Shown in pieces: positions 1-8,510 of a stretch of DNA of 64,000 bases. The stretch lies in contig NZ_JAIQYY010000001.1 of the NCBI RefSeq assembly GCF_020181035.1, forward strand, positions 95,823-159,822. The letters are read 5' to 3'. The stretch's first letter is position 1. Each line of letters begins with the position of its first letter. The position numbers and the translations under genes are program-made. The stretch is from Streptomyces sp. CoH27. GTDB lineage: Bacteria; Actinomycetota; Actinomycetes; Streptomycetales; Streptomycetaceae. The notes below the pieces were generated by a model. That model was not told where the DNA came from. It did not search any database and was given only the letters and a program-made list of their open reading frames with translations.

Positions 1-1666
1 CACAGGCGACCTCCAGCCGCCCGCCGAGCTGGTCCGCCCGCTCGGCCATGTTGCGCAGCCCGCTGCGCCGGCCGTCGGCCGGGATGCCGACGCCGTTGTC
101 CGAGACCTTCAGGCGGATCTCCCGGCCGTCGGTGGTGAGCGCCACGTCCGCCCGGTGGGCATGCGCGTGCCGGGCGATGTTGGTCAGGGCCTCCGAGAGC
201 ACGGCCACGACATGGTCGGCGATCTCACGCGGCACATCGGTGTCGAGCAGGCCTTCCATGCGCACGCTGGGCGCGAAGCCCAGCACCCGCGCGGCCTCGC
301 CGGCCACCTGCACGACCCTGGCCCGCAGCCCGCCGCCCGCGCCGCTCTCACGGGTCCGCAGGCCGAAGATCGCCGACCTGATGATCTTGATGGTCTCGTC
401 CAGGTCGTCCACGGCCCGCAGCACCCGCTCGGACGCCTCCGGGTGGTCGATGAAGCGGCCCGCGCTCTGCAGCGTCATCCCGGTGGCGAACAGCCGCTGG
501 ATGGCCAGGTCGTGCAGATCGCGGGCGATCCGGTCACGGTCCTGCAGCACGGCGATCCGCTGGGCGTCATGCCGGCGCTCGGCCAGCTCCATCGCGATCG
601 CGGCCTGCGCGGCGAATCCCCGCAGCGTCTCCGTCTCCTTGGCGGAGTAGACCGGCCCGCCGGTCTCGCGGGCCAGCAGCACCACTCCGCGCACGTCGCG
701 CTCGCCGGTTCCGATGGGGATGGCCACGGCGGGACCGAGCCCCGCGAAGCGCGGGGGTTCCGCGGAGATCCGCTCGTCGTGGAAGACGTCGTCACTGATG
801 ACCGGGGCGGCGGTGGAGAACGCCAGCCCCATCAGCGTCCGGTCCAGGGGCAGTACGAGACCCCGGTGGGCCTCCCCGTCCATACCGACCGCAATCTCCA
901 CGCCGAGCGCCTCGCTGCCCTCCACGGGCATCGCGACCGCGGCGAGGGCGGAGCCGGAGATCTCCCTCGCGCGTTCCGCGATGAGGTCCAGCGCCTCGGC
1001 GCGATCGCTGCCGGACATCAGGCTGTGCGTGATCTCGGCGTTCGCCCTCAGCCAGCGCTCGCGCAGCCGGGAGTCCTCGTACAGCCGGGCGTTGTCGATG
1101 GCGACGCCGGCGGCGACGGCCAGCGTGGACAGGACCGCCTCGTCCTCCTCGTCGAAGGCGAGTCCGCCGCGCTTCTCGGTCAGGTACAGATTGCCGAAGA
1201 CCTGGTCGCGGACCCGGATCGGGACGCCCAGGAAACTGTTCATCGGCGGGTGATGGGCCGGGAAGCCGTACGAGGCGGAGTGCTGGGAGAGCTTTTCCAG
1301 GCGCAGGGGCTCGGGGTGGCGGATCAGCTCGCCGAGGATGCCGTGGCCCTCGGGCAGCGCGCCGATCTCGGCGATCTGCCCCTCGGTGACGCCGACAGTG
1401 TGGAAGCCCGACAGCGTCGTGCCGTCGGGGCCGATGACACCGAGGGCCGCGTACTCGGCGTCCACCAGGGTCGCGGCGGCTTCGACGATGGAGCGCAGGG
1501 CGTGTTCCAGGTCCAGTTCCCGGCCGACGGCGAGGACCGCGCCGAGCAGGCTGTGCACGCGGTCCCGGGTGCCGCGCACGGCGTCGATCCGCGCCTGCAG
1601 CTCCCCCAGCAGCTCGTCGAGCTTCAGCTGGGGCAGCAGTTCGCGGAGCTCGTCGGGAGTTCCCAC
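1..1666 (-). CDS. DevS/DosS-like GAF sensor histidine kinase, 3' end cut by window
   Basis: Likely two-component sensor for oxygen or redox. Translation from the GTG at 1666, preceded by GGGAGG, gives two GAF domains (about residues 45-190 and 215-365), then a HisKA_3 dimerisation region with DRDRIARDLHD (phospho-acceptor His near residue 384) and the start of a HATPase domain with the N-box-like LSEALTNIARHA. In the first GAF, the motif GFPAHHPPMNSFLGVP aligns with the segment of M. tuberculosis DevS that carries the heme ligand His149; the equivalent here is His139, so heme binding is plausible. The gene runs off the left edge, probably a short distance from its stop. It diverges from the dikinase gene over a palindromic box. 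It resembles S. coelicolor OsdK, but the only response regulator visible here is 10 kb away. Confidence 0.9.
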   Translation of the reverse strand, partial: MGTPDELRELLPQLKLDELLGELQARIDAVRGTRDRVHSLLGAVLAVGRELDLEHALRSIVEAAATLVDAEYAALGVIGPDGTTLSGFHTVGVTEGQIAEIGALPEGHGILGELIRHPEPLRLEKLSQHSASYGFPAHHPPMNSFLGVPIRVRDQVFGNLYLTEKRGGLAFDEEDEAVLSTLAVAAGVAIDNARLYEDSRLRERWLRANAEITHSLMSGSDRAEALDLIAERAREISGSALAAVAMPVEGSEALGVEIAVGMDGEAHRGLVLPLDRTLMGLAFSTAAPVISDDVFHDERISAEPPRFAGLGPAVAIPIGTGERDVRGVVLLARETGGPVYSAKETETLRGFAAQAAIAMELAERRHDAQRIAVLQDRDRIARDLHDLAIQRLFATGMTLQSAGRFIDHPEASERVLRAVDDLDETIKIIRSAIFGLRTRESGAGGGLRARVVQVAGEAARVLGFAPSVRMEGLLDTDVPREIADHVVAVLSEALTNIARHAHAHRADVALTTDGREIRLKVSDNGVGIPADGRRSGLRNMAERADQLGGRLEVAC

Positions 1667-1805
1667 CGTGTGCCTCCCGGTCCCTCGGCTCGCGGACCCG
1701 GCATCCGGGGTCGGCTCCACCGTAGCCCGCCCGGGCGGGCAACGGTATTCGGACCGGTGCAACCGGCCGCTCTGCCGGGTCCGCCCGGCACGGTCCGCTC
1801 CGGCC

Positions 1806-1821
1806 GGGGCCGATCGGCCCG
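1806..1821. promoter_or_regulatory. Dormancy-type palindrome, copy 1
   Basis: GGGGCCGATCGGCCCG lies in the divergent gap between the sensor kinase (start 1666) and the dikinase gene (start 1912). The inner 14 bases form a perfect palindrome. The same pattern recurs at other promoters of the cluster, so it is a candidate binding site of the LuxR-type regulator. The regulator assignment is inferred. Confidence 0.6.
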
Positions 1822-1911
1822 GTCAGGGGGACCGTGGGCACCTCCCCGGCCGTACGGTCCCGGCCGACGCTGGAGTCGTACGCGAGACCGCGCTGCCGAG
1901 GAGTGCCCGCC

Positions 1912-4599
1912 ATGGTCCGTTATGTGTACGACTTCCGGGACGGGGGCCGTGACCTGGCCGGTCTGCTCGGCGGCAAGGGCGCCAATCTGGCCGAGATGAC
2001 CCGGCTTGGTCTGCCGGTGCCGCCGGGGTTCATCGTCACCACCGAGGCCTGCCGCGCCTTCCTGGCCACCGGTGCGGAGCCGGACGGCATGGCGGCGGAG
2101 GTGTCCCGGCATCTGTCGGCGCTGGAGGAGACGACCGGGCGGCTGCTGGGGCAGCCCGACGATCCGCTGCTGGTCTCCGTACGCTCCGGCGCTCGCTACT
2201 CCATGCCCGGCATGATGGAGACGGTCCTCGACATCGGCCTGAACGACGACTCCGTGCTCGGCCTCGCGAAGGTGTCCGGAAGCGAGCGTTTCGCCTGGGA
2301 CTCCTACCGCCGGCTGGTGCAGATGTTCGGCAGCACCGTGATGGGCGTCGACCCTGCTCTGTTCGGCGAGGCCATGGTTCTGCTGAAGGGGGCCCGGGAG
2401 GCGCCCGACGACGTCCATCTGGACGCGTCCGACCTCGCCTGGCTGGTGGAGACGTACAAGAGGCTGATCCGCGACGAGACCGGCCAGGACTTCCCGCAGG
2501 ACCCCGCCGGGCAGTTGCGGCAGGCGGTCCTCGCCGTGTTCCGGTCCTGGAACGCCGGGCGGGCCCGCGTGTACCGGCGGCGCGAGCACATCCCGGACGA
2601 CCTGGGCACCGCGGTCACCGTGCAGCGCATGGTGTTCGGCAACCTCGGCCCCGACTCCGGCAGCGGCGTCGCCTTCACCCGCGACCCGGCCACCGGACAG
2701 CCCGGCCTGTACGGCGACTACCTGCCGAACGCCCAGGGCGAGGACGTCGTCGCCGGCATCCGTGACACCGTGCCCCTCTCCGCGCTGGAGCGGCTGGACC
2801 CGCGCTCCTACCGGCAGCTGCGGGACCACGCGCAGACGCTGGAGCGGCACTACCGCGACCTGTGCGACATCGAGTTCACCATCGAGCGCGGCACGCTGTG
2901 GATGCTGCAGACCCGGATCGGCAAACGCACCGCCGAAGCCGCCTTCGCCATCGCCGCGGAACTGGCCGGCGAGGGGCTCATCACCCCCGACGAGGCGCTG
3001 GGCCGGGTGCACGGGGAACAGCTCGGCCGGCTGATGTTCCCCCGCTTCGACACCGGCCGGGCCGGCCCGGCGCTCGCCCACGGCGTGCCCGCCTCGCCCG
3101 GCGCGGCGTCCGGTGCGGCCGTCTTCGACTCCGCCGAGGCGGTACGGCGGGCCGCCGCCGGCGAGCGGGTCGTGCTCGTACGCGAGGAGACGACCCCCGA
3201 CGACCTGCCCGGCATGGTCGCGGCCCGGGCGGTGCTGACCAGCAGGGGCGGCAAGACCAGCCACGCGGCCGTCGTCGCCCGGGGCATGGGCCGGGTCTGT
3301 GTGTGCGGTGCGCAGGACATCGCCGTCGACACGGGCGCGCGGCGGTTCACCGCCCGCGACGGCACGGTCGTCGAGGAGGGCACCTTCATCTCGGTGGACG
3401 GCTCCACGGGTGCCGTGTACGCGGGAGCGGTGCCGCTCGTCGCCTCCGCCACGATGCGGTATCTGGAGTCCGGCGAACAGACCGGCAGCGTGGTCGCGGC
3501 GGTCGCCCGCGCCCTGGAACACGCCGACGTGGTACGCCGTCTGGAGGTCCGGGCCAACGCCGACACGCCCGAGGACGCCGCGCGGGCCCGGCGGTTCGGG
3601 GCTCAGGGCATCGGGCTGTGCCGCACCGAGCACATGTTCCTCGGCGAGCGGCGCAAGCTGGTCGAGGAGATGATCCTCGCCCGTGGCGACGCGGGCCGTG
3701 CCAAGGCGCTGGCGGCTCTTCTCCCGCTCCAGCGACAGGACTTCGCGGGCATCCTGCGGGCGATGGACGGGCTGCCCGTCACCATCCGCCTGCTCGATCC
3801 GCCGTTGCACGAGTTCCTGCCCGACCGCACCGAACTCGCCGTCCGTGTCGCCGTCGCGGAGGCCGCGGGTGGACAACCCGAGCCGCACGACGTGGAGTTG
3901 CTCGACGCCGTGAACCGCATGCACGAGCAGAACCCGATGCTCGGCCTGCGCGGCGTCCGGCTCGGGCTCGTGGTGCCGGGGCTCGTGGCGATGCAGGTGC
4001 GGGCGGTGGCCGAGGCGGTGGCCGAGCGGGTGCGGGCCGGCGGCTCGCCCCGGGCGGAGATCATGGTCCCGCTGGTCGGTTCGGTCGAGGAACTGCGGCT
4101 CGCCCGCGAGGAGGTGGCGCGGGTGCTGGCCGAGGTCGGCGAGGAGACCGGCGTGGCGGTGCACTGCCCCGTCGGCACGATGATCGAACTGCCCCGGGCC
4201 GCGCTCACGGCGGGCCGGATCGCCCAGGAGGCGGAGTTCTTCTCCTTCGGCACCAACGACCTGACCCAGACCACCTGGGGTTTCTCCCGCGACGACGTCG
4301 AGGCCGCGTTCTTCTCCGCCTACCTGGACAAGGGCGTGTTCGCCTCCTCGCCGTTCGAGACGCTCGACCGCGAGGGTGTGGGCCGACTGGTCCGGATCGC
4401 CGTCGAGGAGGGACGTGCGGCCCGGCCCGGTCTGCAGACCGGCGTCTGCGGCGAGCACGGCGGCGACCCGGAGTCGATCCGCTTCTTCCACACCGCCGGA
4501 CTGGACTACGTCTCCTGCTCTCCGTTCCGGGTCCCGGTGGCCCGTCTGGAGGCCGGACGGGCCGCTCTCGGCGGGACCGACACGGGTGACAGCAGGTGA
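1912..4599 (+). CDS. ppdK: Pyruvate, phosphate dikinase
   Basis: Interconverts pyruvate, ATP and phosphate with PEP, AMP and pyrophosphate in the cytoplasm. The 895-residue protein has the usual family length. The N-terminal ATP-grasp part begins with GGKGANLAEM near residue 21. The swivelling phosphohistidine domain has GGKTSHAAVVARGMG near residue 446, with the catalytic His. The C-terminal PEP/pyruvate barrel has GTNDLTQ and the active-site CGEHGGD near residue 846. The ATG at 1912 was chosen because GAGGAG sits just upstream and the protein starts with the family-typical VRYVYDF; an in-frame ATG at 1834 lacks support. In S. coelicolor a dikinase gene sits in the equivalent dormancy cluster, where it may balance the PEP/pyruvate pool or use pyrophosphate at low energy charge. 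The PPOX gene 12 bp downstream is probably co-transcribed. Confidence 0.96.
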   Translation: MVRYVYDFRDGGRDLAGLLGGKGANLAEMTRLGLPVPPGFIVTTEACRAFLATGAEPDGMAAEVSRHLSALEETTGRLLGQPDDPLLVSVRSGARYSMPGMMETVLDIGLNDDSVLGLAKVSGSERFAWDSYRRLVQMFGSTVMGVDPALFGEAMVLLKGAREAPDDVHLDASDLAWLVETYKRLIRDETGQDFPQDPAGQLRQAVLAVFRSWNAGRARVYRRREHIPDDLGTAVTVQRMVFGNLGPDSGSGVAFTRDPATGQPGLYGDYLPNAQGEDVVAGIRDTVPLSALERLDPRSYRQLRDHAQTLERHYRDLCDIEFTIERGTLWMLQTRIGKRTAEAAFAIAAELAGEGLITPDEALGRVHGEQLGRLMFPRFDTGRAGPALAHGVPASPGAASGAAVFDSAEAVRRAAAGERVVLVREETTPDDLPGMVAARAVLTSRGGKTSHAAVVARGMGRVCVCGAQDIAVDTGARRFTARDGTVVEEGTFISVDGSTGAVYAGAVPLVASATMRYLESGEQTGSVVAAVARALEHADVVRRLEVRANADTPEDAARARRFGAQGIGLCRTEHMFLGERRKLVEEMILARGDAGRAKALAALLPLQRQDFAGILRAMDGLPVTIRLLDPPLHEFLPDRTELAVRVAVAEAAGGQPEPHDVELLDAVNRMHEQNPMLGLRGVRLGLVVPGLVAMQVRAVAEAVAERVRAGGSPRAEIMVPLVGSVEELRLAREEVARVLAEVGEETGVAVHCPVGTMIELPRAALTAGRIAQEAEFFSFGTNDLTQTTWGFSRDDVEAAFFSAYLDKGVFASSPFETLDREGVGRLVRIAVEEGRAARPGLQTGVCGEHGGDPESIRFFHTAGLDYVSCSPFRVPVARLEAGRAALGGTDTGDSR

Positions 4600-4611
4600 G
4601 CGGAGCCAGCC

Positions 4612-5061
4612 ATGATCCAGGACCACGAGCCGATCCGCCGCCGTGTGGAGCTCGACCGGGCCGAGGCGCTGCGACTGCTCGCCAGCGTGCCCCTGGGCCG
4701 GATCGTCTTCACCCGGCAGGCCCTGCCCACCGTCCGCCCGGTCAACCACATCCTGGACGACGGCGACATCGTCATCCGCATCCACGAGGGGGCGGCGCTC
4801 ACCTCGCACGCCTGGCAGGACCCCGGCACCGGCGTGGTGGTCGCCTACGAGGCCGACGCCATCGACCCCGTCACGCACCTCGGCTGGAGCGTGGTGGTCA
4901 CGGGGTACGCCAGCCTCGTCACCGACCCGCGCGAACTGGCCCGTATCCGCTCCCTGTTGCCCCCGTGGGCGCCGCAGCAGGGCATGGACCAGGCGGTACG
5001 CATCCATCCCGAACTGGTCGCGGGTGTGCTGCTCACCAGCCCGGTCGAAGAACACCGCTGA
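4612..5061 (+). CDS. Pyridoxamine 5'-phosphate oxidase-like flavoprotein
   Basis: A 149-residue single-domain split-barrel protein of the PPOX/NimA-like superfamily, which bind FMN or F420 and act as reductases or oxidases. Family features are the opening LLASVPLGRIVFT, the central VRPVNHILDDGDIVIRI strand pair, and the late VVVTGYASLVTDP strand. It follows the dikinase gene by 12 bp and is likely in the same transcript, as with flavoprotein genes of mycobacterial dormancy regulons. The substrate cannot be told from sequence. Confidence 0.85.
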   Translation: MIQDHEPIRRRVELDRAEALRLLASVPLGRIVFTRQALPTVRPVNHILDDGDIVIRIHEGAALTSHAWQDPGTGVVVAYEADAIDPVTHLGWSVVVTGYASLVTDPRELARIRSLLPPWAPQQGMDQAVRIHPELVAGVLLTSPVEEHR

Positions 5062-5093
5062 GGCGGTGCGCGTACCGGGCTGCGCACCGCCTC
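5060..5093. terminator. Hairpin terminator between convergent genes
   Basis: Two perfect 12-bp arms (GAGGCGGTGCGC and GCGCACCGCCTC) surround a 10-nt loop. The hairpin overlaps the PPOX stop codon and lies between convergent genes, so it probably works in both directions. There is no T-tract, which is common in Streptomyces. Confidence 0.7.
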
Positions 5094-5142
5094 GGCGACT
5101 CCGGCTCGCTGTCCTGTCCGGGGACCCCGCTTGCCTTCCCGT

Positions 5143-6210
5143 TCAGGCCGTGGGAACGGCCACGTCGTGCCGCTCGCCGCCGAGCGCCACCTTGAGCGCG
5201 CCGGTCTCGGCGGCCTTGGCGAAGACGTCGTAGGCCTCCTCCATCTGCTCCACCGGGAAGGTGTGGGTGACCAGGTGCCCGGTGGGCAGCCGGCCGGCGG
5301 CGGCCAGCCGCAGCAGGGTCGGGGTGGAGTCGGTGTCCACCAGGCCCGTCGTGATGGTCACGTCCTTGCTCCACAGCTCTTCGAGGTGCAGCGTGGCCGG
5401 TCTGCCGTGCACGCCGATGTTGGCCACGTGCCCGCCCGGGCGGACCATGCGGGTGCACAGCTCGAAGCTCTCCGGGACACCGACCGCCTCCATGACCACG
5501 TCCGCGCCGAGTCCGTCGGTCAGGTCGGCGACCAGCTGGCCGGGGGCCTCCCGGGCGTCCGCGACCGCGTCGGCGCCGAGCCGGTGGGCCGCCTCCAGCC
5601 GGGCCGGGGCCAGGTCCACGGCGATGATCCGCTCGGGGGACAACAGCCGGGCCGTGGCGATCGCGGCGAGTCCGATCGGCCCGGCGCCGACCACGGCCAC
5701 GGTGTCTCCGGGCCGCACTTGCCCGTTGCGGACACCCACCTCGTAGGAGGTCGGGAAGATGTCCGCGAACAGGACGGCGTCCTCACTGCGGACGGTGGCG
5801 GGCAGCGGATGGACGGACAGGTCGGCGTGCGGGACGCGCACGTACTCGGCCTGGGTGCCGTCGATCAGACGGCCGAGGATCCAGCCCCCGCCGCCCCGGC
5901 ACTGGCCGTAGCGCCGCTCCCGGCAGAAGCGGCACCGGCCGCAGGAGGTGATGCAGGACATCAGCACCCGGTCCCCGGGCCGCACGCCGCGTACGTCGCT
6001 GCCGACCTCGACGATCTCTCCGACCGCCTCGTGGCCGAGGACCGTACCGGCGCTCACCTCGGGCACGTCGCCCTTGAGGATGTGCAGATCCGTCCCGCAG
6101 ATCGTCACGACGCCGACCTGCACGATCGCGTCGGTCGGCTCCTTGATGCCGGGGTCCGGGACGTCCTGCCAGGACGCCTGTCCGGCACCTTGGAAGACGA
6201 AGCCCTTCAT
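5143..6210 (-). CDS. Zinc-dependent alcohol dehydrogenase (MDR family), copy 1
   Basis: Medium-chain NAD(P)-dependent alcohol or aldehyde dehydrogenase of 355 residues. Catalytic zinc ligands are in CGTDLH (near residue 38) and GHEAVGE. The four-Cys structural zinc lobe is CGRCRFCRERRYGQC, and the dinucleotide-binding motif is VVGAGPIGLAA. It is closely similar to the minus-strand dehydrogenase at 22460-23488, including RYGQCRGGGGWILG, so the two are paralogues. A homologue lies next to USP genes in the S. coelicolor osd cluster. A palindromic box about 110 bp upstream suggests control by the dormancy regulator. The substrate is unknown. Confidence 0.92.
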   Translation of the reverse strand: MKGFVFQGAGQASWQDVPDPGIKEPTDAIVQVGVVTICGTDLHILKGDVPEVSAGTVLGHEAVGEIVEVGSDVRGVRPGDRVLMSCITSCGRCRFCRERRYGQCRGGGGWILGRLIDGTQAEYVRVPHADLSVHPLPATVRSEDAVLFADIFPTSYEVGVRNGQVRPGDTVAVVGAGPIGLAAIATARLLSPERIIAVDLAPARLEAAHRLGADAVADAREAPGQLVADLTDGLGADVVMEAVGVPESFELCTRMVRPGGHVANIGVHGRPATLHLEELWSKDVTITTGLVDTDSTPTLLRLAAAGRLPTGHLVTHTFPVEQMEEAYDVFAKAAETGALKVALGGERHDVAVPTA

Positions 6211-6317
6211 GGCGTTCCTCACCCTCTTCGGCCGGTCGTCGCGGGATCGGCGTGTCCGGCGCGGGGCCGGACACCACCCCGCACGCTCAGCTTCGCCAGC
6301 GCGCGAACCGTTCCGCT

Positions 6318-6333
6318 TGGGCCGTACGGCCCT
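6318..6333. promoter_or_regulatory. Dormancy-type palindrome, copy 2
   Basis: TGGGCCGTACGGCCCT has a perfect 14-bp core palindrome. It is about 110 bp upstream of the dehydrogenase start at 6210 and 300 bp before the Rv1733c-like pseudogene. The rest of the 6211-6630 gap, apart from copy 3, shows no gene. Confidence 0.6.
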
Positions 6334-6415
6334 CACCTCGGACCGGGCAGTGCCGCAGGAGCCCCACCCCCGGCCCTCACCGGCGGCGCGGGTACCCCCG
6401 GACGGACCGACGACC

Positions 6416-6431
6416 AGGGCCGGACGGCCCT
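6416..6431. promoter_or_regulatory. Dormancy-type palindrome, copy 3
   Basis: AGGGCCGGACGGCCCT matches the fullest copy (10444-10459) at 13 of 16 positions. It faces the Rv1733c-like pseudogene 200 bp downstream; with copy 2 it gives each divergent gene its own box. Confidence 0.5.
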
Positions 6432-6630
6432 GTCGTCCGCCCCTGCCTGCCCGGTTCGATCTCCCCATGGTCTTGAACCACCCGCCGGTCGTGACCGACG
6501 AGCACCGCATTCCTCGGTCGGCCGGATCCCGCCCCGCTCCCGGCGGAGCGACAGTCGTACCCCTGCTCGGCGCGATCGACGTGCTCACGGCGGTGTCGAC
6601 GGCGGCGCCACCCGACGAGGAGGTGTTCCG

Positions 6631-7165
6631 ATGAACGCCAGGAATCCGCTGGGGCGTTGGCGCGACAATCCGCTGCGCCGGCGCGAGGACGTGGCCGAGG
6701 CGTGGATCGTCGTGGCCCTCTGGGTGGTCGTGCTGGTCGGCGGCGGGTCGGCGGGCTGACGGCGGCCCGTGCCGCCGAGTACGTGTTCGCGCAGCAGCGC
6801 GCGCTCCGGCACGCCGTCCGTGCCGTACTCCTGGCCGACGCGGCGGCGCCGTGTCCGCTCCGTCGGCGGACGGCCAGGTCCGGGCGGTGGTGCGCTGGGC
6901 GGCACCGGACGGCACCTGGCACACCGGACAGACACTGGTCTTCGCGCGGGCGCGGCTCGACCGGCGGCGCATGGCCCGCCGGGACCGCATGTGGGATGTG
7001 GCGGAGCCCCGCTGGGGCCACCGGCGCGGCTGGCCCGGTCGAGCGCCCGCCCAGTACGCCCCGCCCCGCCCCGCCCCGCCGGCCGCGCCGGCCGCGCCGG
7101 GACCGACCGTCCCCGACGAGAGCCGACCGGCCCCTGCGGCGGGGACGCCGGGCGCCGCACGCTGA
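6631..7165 (+). pseudogene. Rv1733c-like membrane protein, frameshifted and internally deleted
   Basis: Starts with a strong ribosome site (GAGGAGGTGTTCCG) and an opening typical of actinobacterial Rv1733c-type proteins: RRREDVAEAWIVVALWVVVL, a first membrane helix. Reading then moves from frame 1 (stop at 6757-6759) to frame 3 (LTAARAAEYVFAQQRALRH) and, near 6850, to frame 2 (ADGQVRAVVRWAAPDGTWHTG). After HTGQTLV it jumps directly to ARLDRRRMARRDRMWDVAEP, which in intact relatives follows the second membrane helix, so roughly 70-90 residues are missing. The tail is a GC-rich low-complexity run with CCCCG and CCGGCCGCG repeats. Rv1733c is a DosR-regulated antigen in M. tuberculosis, which fits the context. 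At least one frameshift could be a sequence error, but the missing middle could not. Confidence 0.75.
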
Positions 7166-7245
7166 AGGTACCCCGGACGTGCTGCGCGGCAGGAGCGCGG
7201 AAGCGGTGGCCCATGCGGTGCGCGGCGGAAGGCGAGGCGAGGTTC

Positions 7246-8409
7246 ATGGACGAGACACTGCCCCTCGGCCGGATCGCCGGGGTCCGCATCGGCCTCCACT
7301 GGAGCGTCCTGGTCATCTTCGCCCTCATCACCGTCGCGCTGGCACGCGGGCGTCTCCCCGCCGCCCACCCCGGTCACTCCCCCGTGGCGTACTGGGCGCT
7401 CGCCGTCCTGACCGCAGTCGTCTTCCTCGCCTCCCTGCTCGCGCACGAACTGGCGCACGCCGTGGTCGCCCGGCGCAACGGCGTGCAGGTGGAAGGCATC
7501 ACGCTGTGGATGCTGGGCGGCGCCGCCCGGCTGCGCGGCGAGGCACCGTCTCCGGCCGCCGAGCTGCGGATCGCTGCGGTGGGTCCCCTGACGAGCCTGC
7601 TGGCCGGTGCCGTACTCGCGGGCGCCGCGGTGGGGCTGCGCGCGGTGCACGCGTCGGGGCTGGTGGTCGAGGCGGCCGTCTGGCTGGCCGCGATCAATGT
7701 GCTGCTGGCCGTCTTCAACGCGCTGCCCGCCGCTCCGCTGGACGGCGGGCGGCTGCTGCGGGCCTATCTGTGGCACCGCACCGGCGACCGGCTGCGGGCC
7801 ACCCGGGGCGCCACGGCGGCGGGCCGGTTGCTCGGCTGGTTCATGGTGCTGACCGGGTTCGCGGACGTCCTGTTCGCGGGAGACATCACCGGTCTGTGGC
7901 CGGCGCTGATCGGCTGGTTCCTCATCGCCGCGGCCACCGCCGAGGCCCGTCAGGCACAGCTGCGGGGCGTCCTGGACGGTGTTCCGGTCAGCCGGGTCAT
8001 GACTCCGGATCCGGTCACCGTCCCCGCGACGGCGGCTCTCTCCGACTTCCTGGCCGAGGGTCCCTTCGGTCCCTACCGGCACTCGGCGTTCCCGGTCCTG
8101 GCGGCGGACGGGTCGGTCGCCGGCCTGGTCACGGTGCGGCGCGTGGACCGGACCCCACCGCAGGAGCGTGCGCACACGACCGTCGGCGACGTGATGCGCC
8201 CGCTCACCGAGGTCCTGACAGCGGCTCCGGACGAGCCCGTGCTCGACCTGCTTCCCCGTCTCCAGGAGAGCCCGGTCCGGCGTGCCCTGGTCGTGGACGG
8301 CGGCAGGCTCGTGGGCATCCTCACCGTCGCCGACGTCACCCGCGCCCTGGCCTGGCCGGCCGGTACGGCGCACCCCGGCCCCGAAGGACCGCACCGGCCC
8401 CTTCCGTAG
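7246..8409 (+). CDS. Site-2 protease family M50 metalloprotease with CBS pair
   Basis: Intramembrane zinc protease homologue of 387 residues. HELAH, with the metal-binding His pair and catalytic Glu, lies in an early membrane helix near residue 67. The third zinc ligand is in NALPAAPLDGGR near residue 160. Four to six hydrophobic segments fill the first 235 residues. Two CBS motifs follow (VSRVMTPDPVTVPA and VGDVMRPLTEVL), as in Rip3-type actinobacterial proteases, where CBS domains sense adenine nucleotides. The ATG at 7246 is preceded by AGGCGAGG; an ATG at 7213 is possible. The natural substrate, often an anti-sigma factor, is unknown, and none is encoded nearby. The DosR-linked homologue Rv2625c in M. 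tuberculosis has the same architecture. Confidence 0.9.
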   Translation: MDETLPLGRIAGVRIGLHWSVLVIFALITVALARGRLPAAHPGHSPVAYWALAVLTAVVFLASLLAHELAHAVVARRNGVQVEGITLWMLGGAARLRGEAPSPAAELRIAAVGPLTSLLAGAVLAGAAVGLRAVHASGLVVEAAVWLAAINVLLAVFNALPAAPLDGGRLLRAYLWHRTGDRLRATRGATAAGRLLGWFMVLTGFADVLFAGDITGLWPALIGWFLIAAATAEARQAQLRGVLDGVPVSRVMTPDPVTVPATAALSDFLAEGPFGPYRHSAFPVLAADGSVAGLVTVRRVDRTPPQERAHTTVGDVMRPLTEVLTAAPDEPVLDLLPRLQESPVRRALVVDGGRLVGILTVADVTRALAWPAGTAHPGPEGPHRPLP

Positions 8410-8466
8410 CCCTCCGCGCAGCAGCGACTCGGCCGTGCGGGCCCGGCGCGTGCCGGTGCCGGCTCA

Positions 8467-8490
8467 GGGGTGCCCGCCGGGGTGCCCGCC
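8467..8490. repeat. 12-bp direct tandem repeat
   Basis: GGGGTGCCCGCC occurs twice in direct succession in the 101-bp gap between the convergent protease and USP genes. No function is evident. Confidence 0.6.
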
Positions 8491-8510
8491 GGACTCGGTT
8501 CGCCGGTCCG

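Noticed and set aside
155..1999. A 614-residue plus-strand open frame over the sensor kinase
   Set aside because: It runs antisense to a kinase with clear GAF and histidine-kinase motifs, is His/Gly/Arg-rich without any domain, and has no ribosome site. It is a GC-bias shadow.
1624..5055. A 1143-residue minus-strand open frame over the dikinase and PPOX genes
   Set aside because: Antisense to well-supported genes and of shadow composition.
7058..7098. CCCCG and CCGGCCGCG runs as a regulatory repeat
   Set aside because: They encode the proline-rich tail of the broken Rv1733c-like gene and look like simple slippage.
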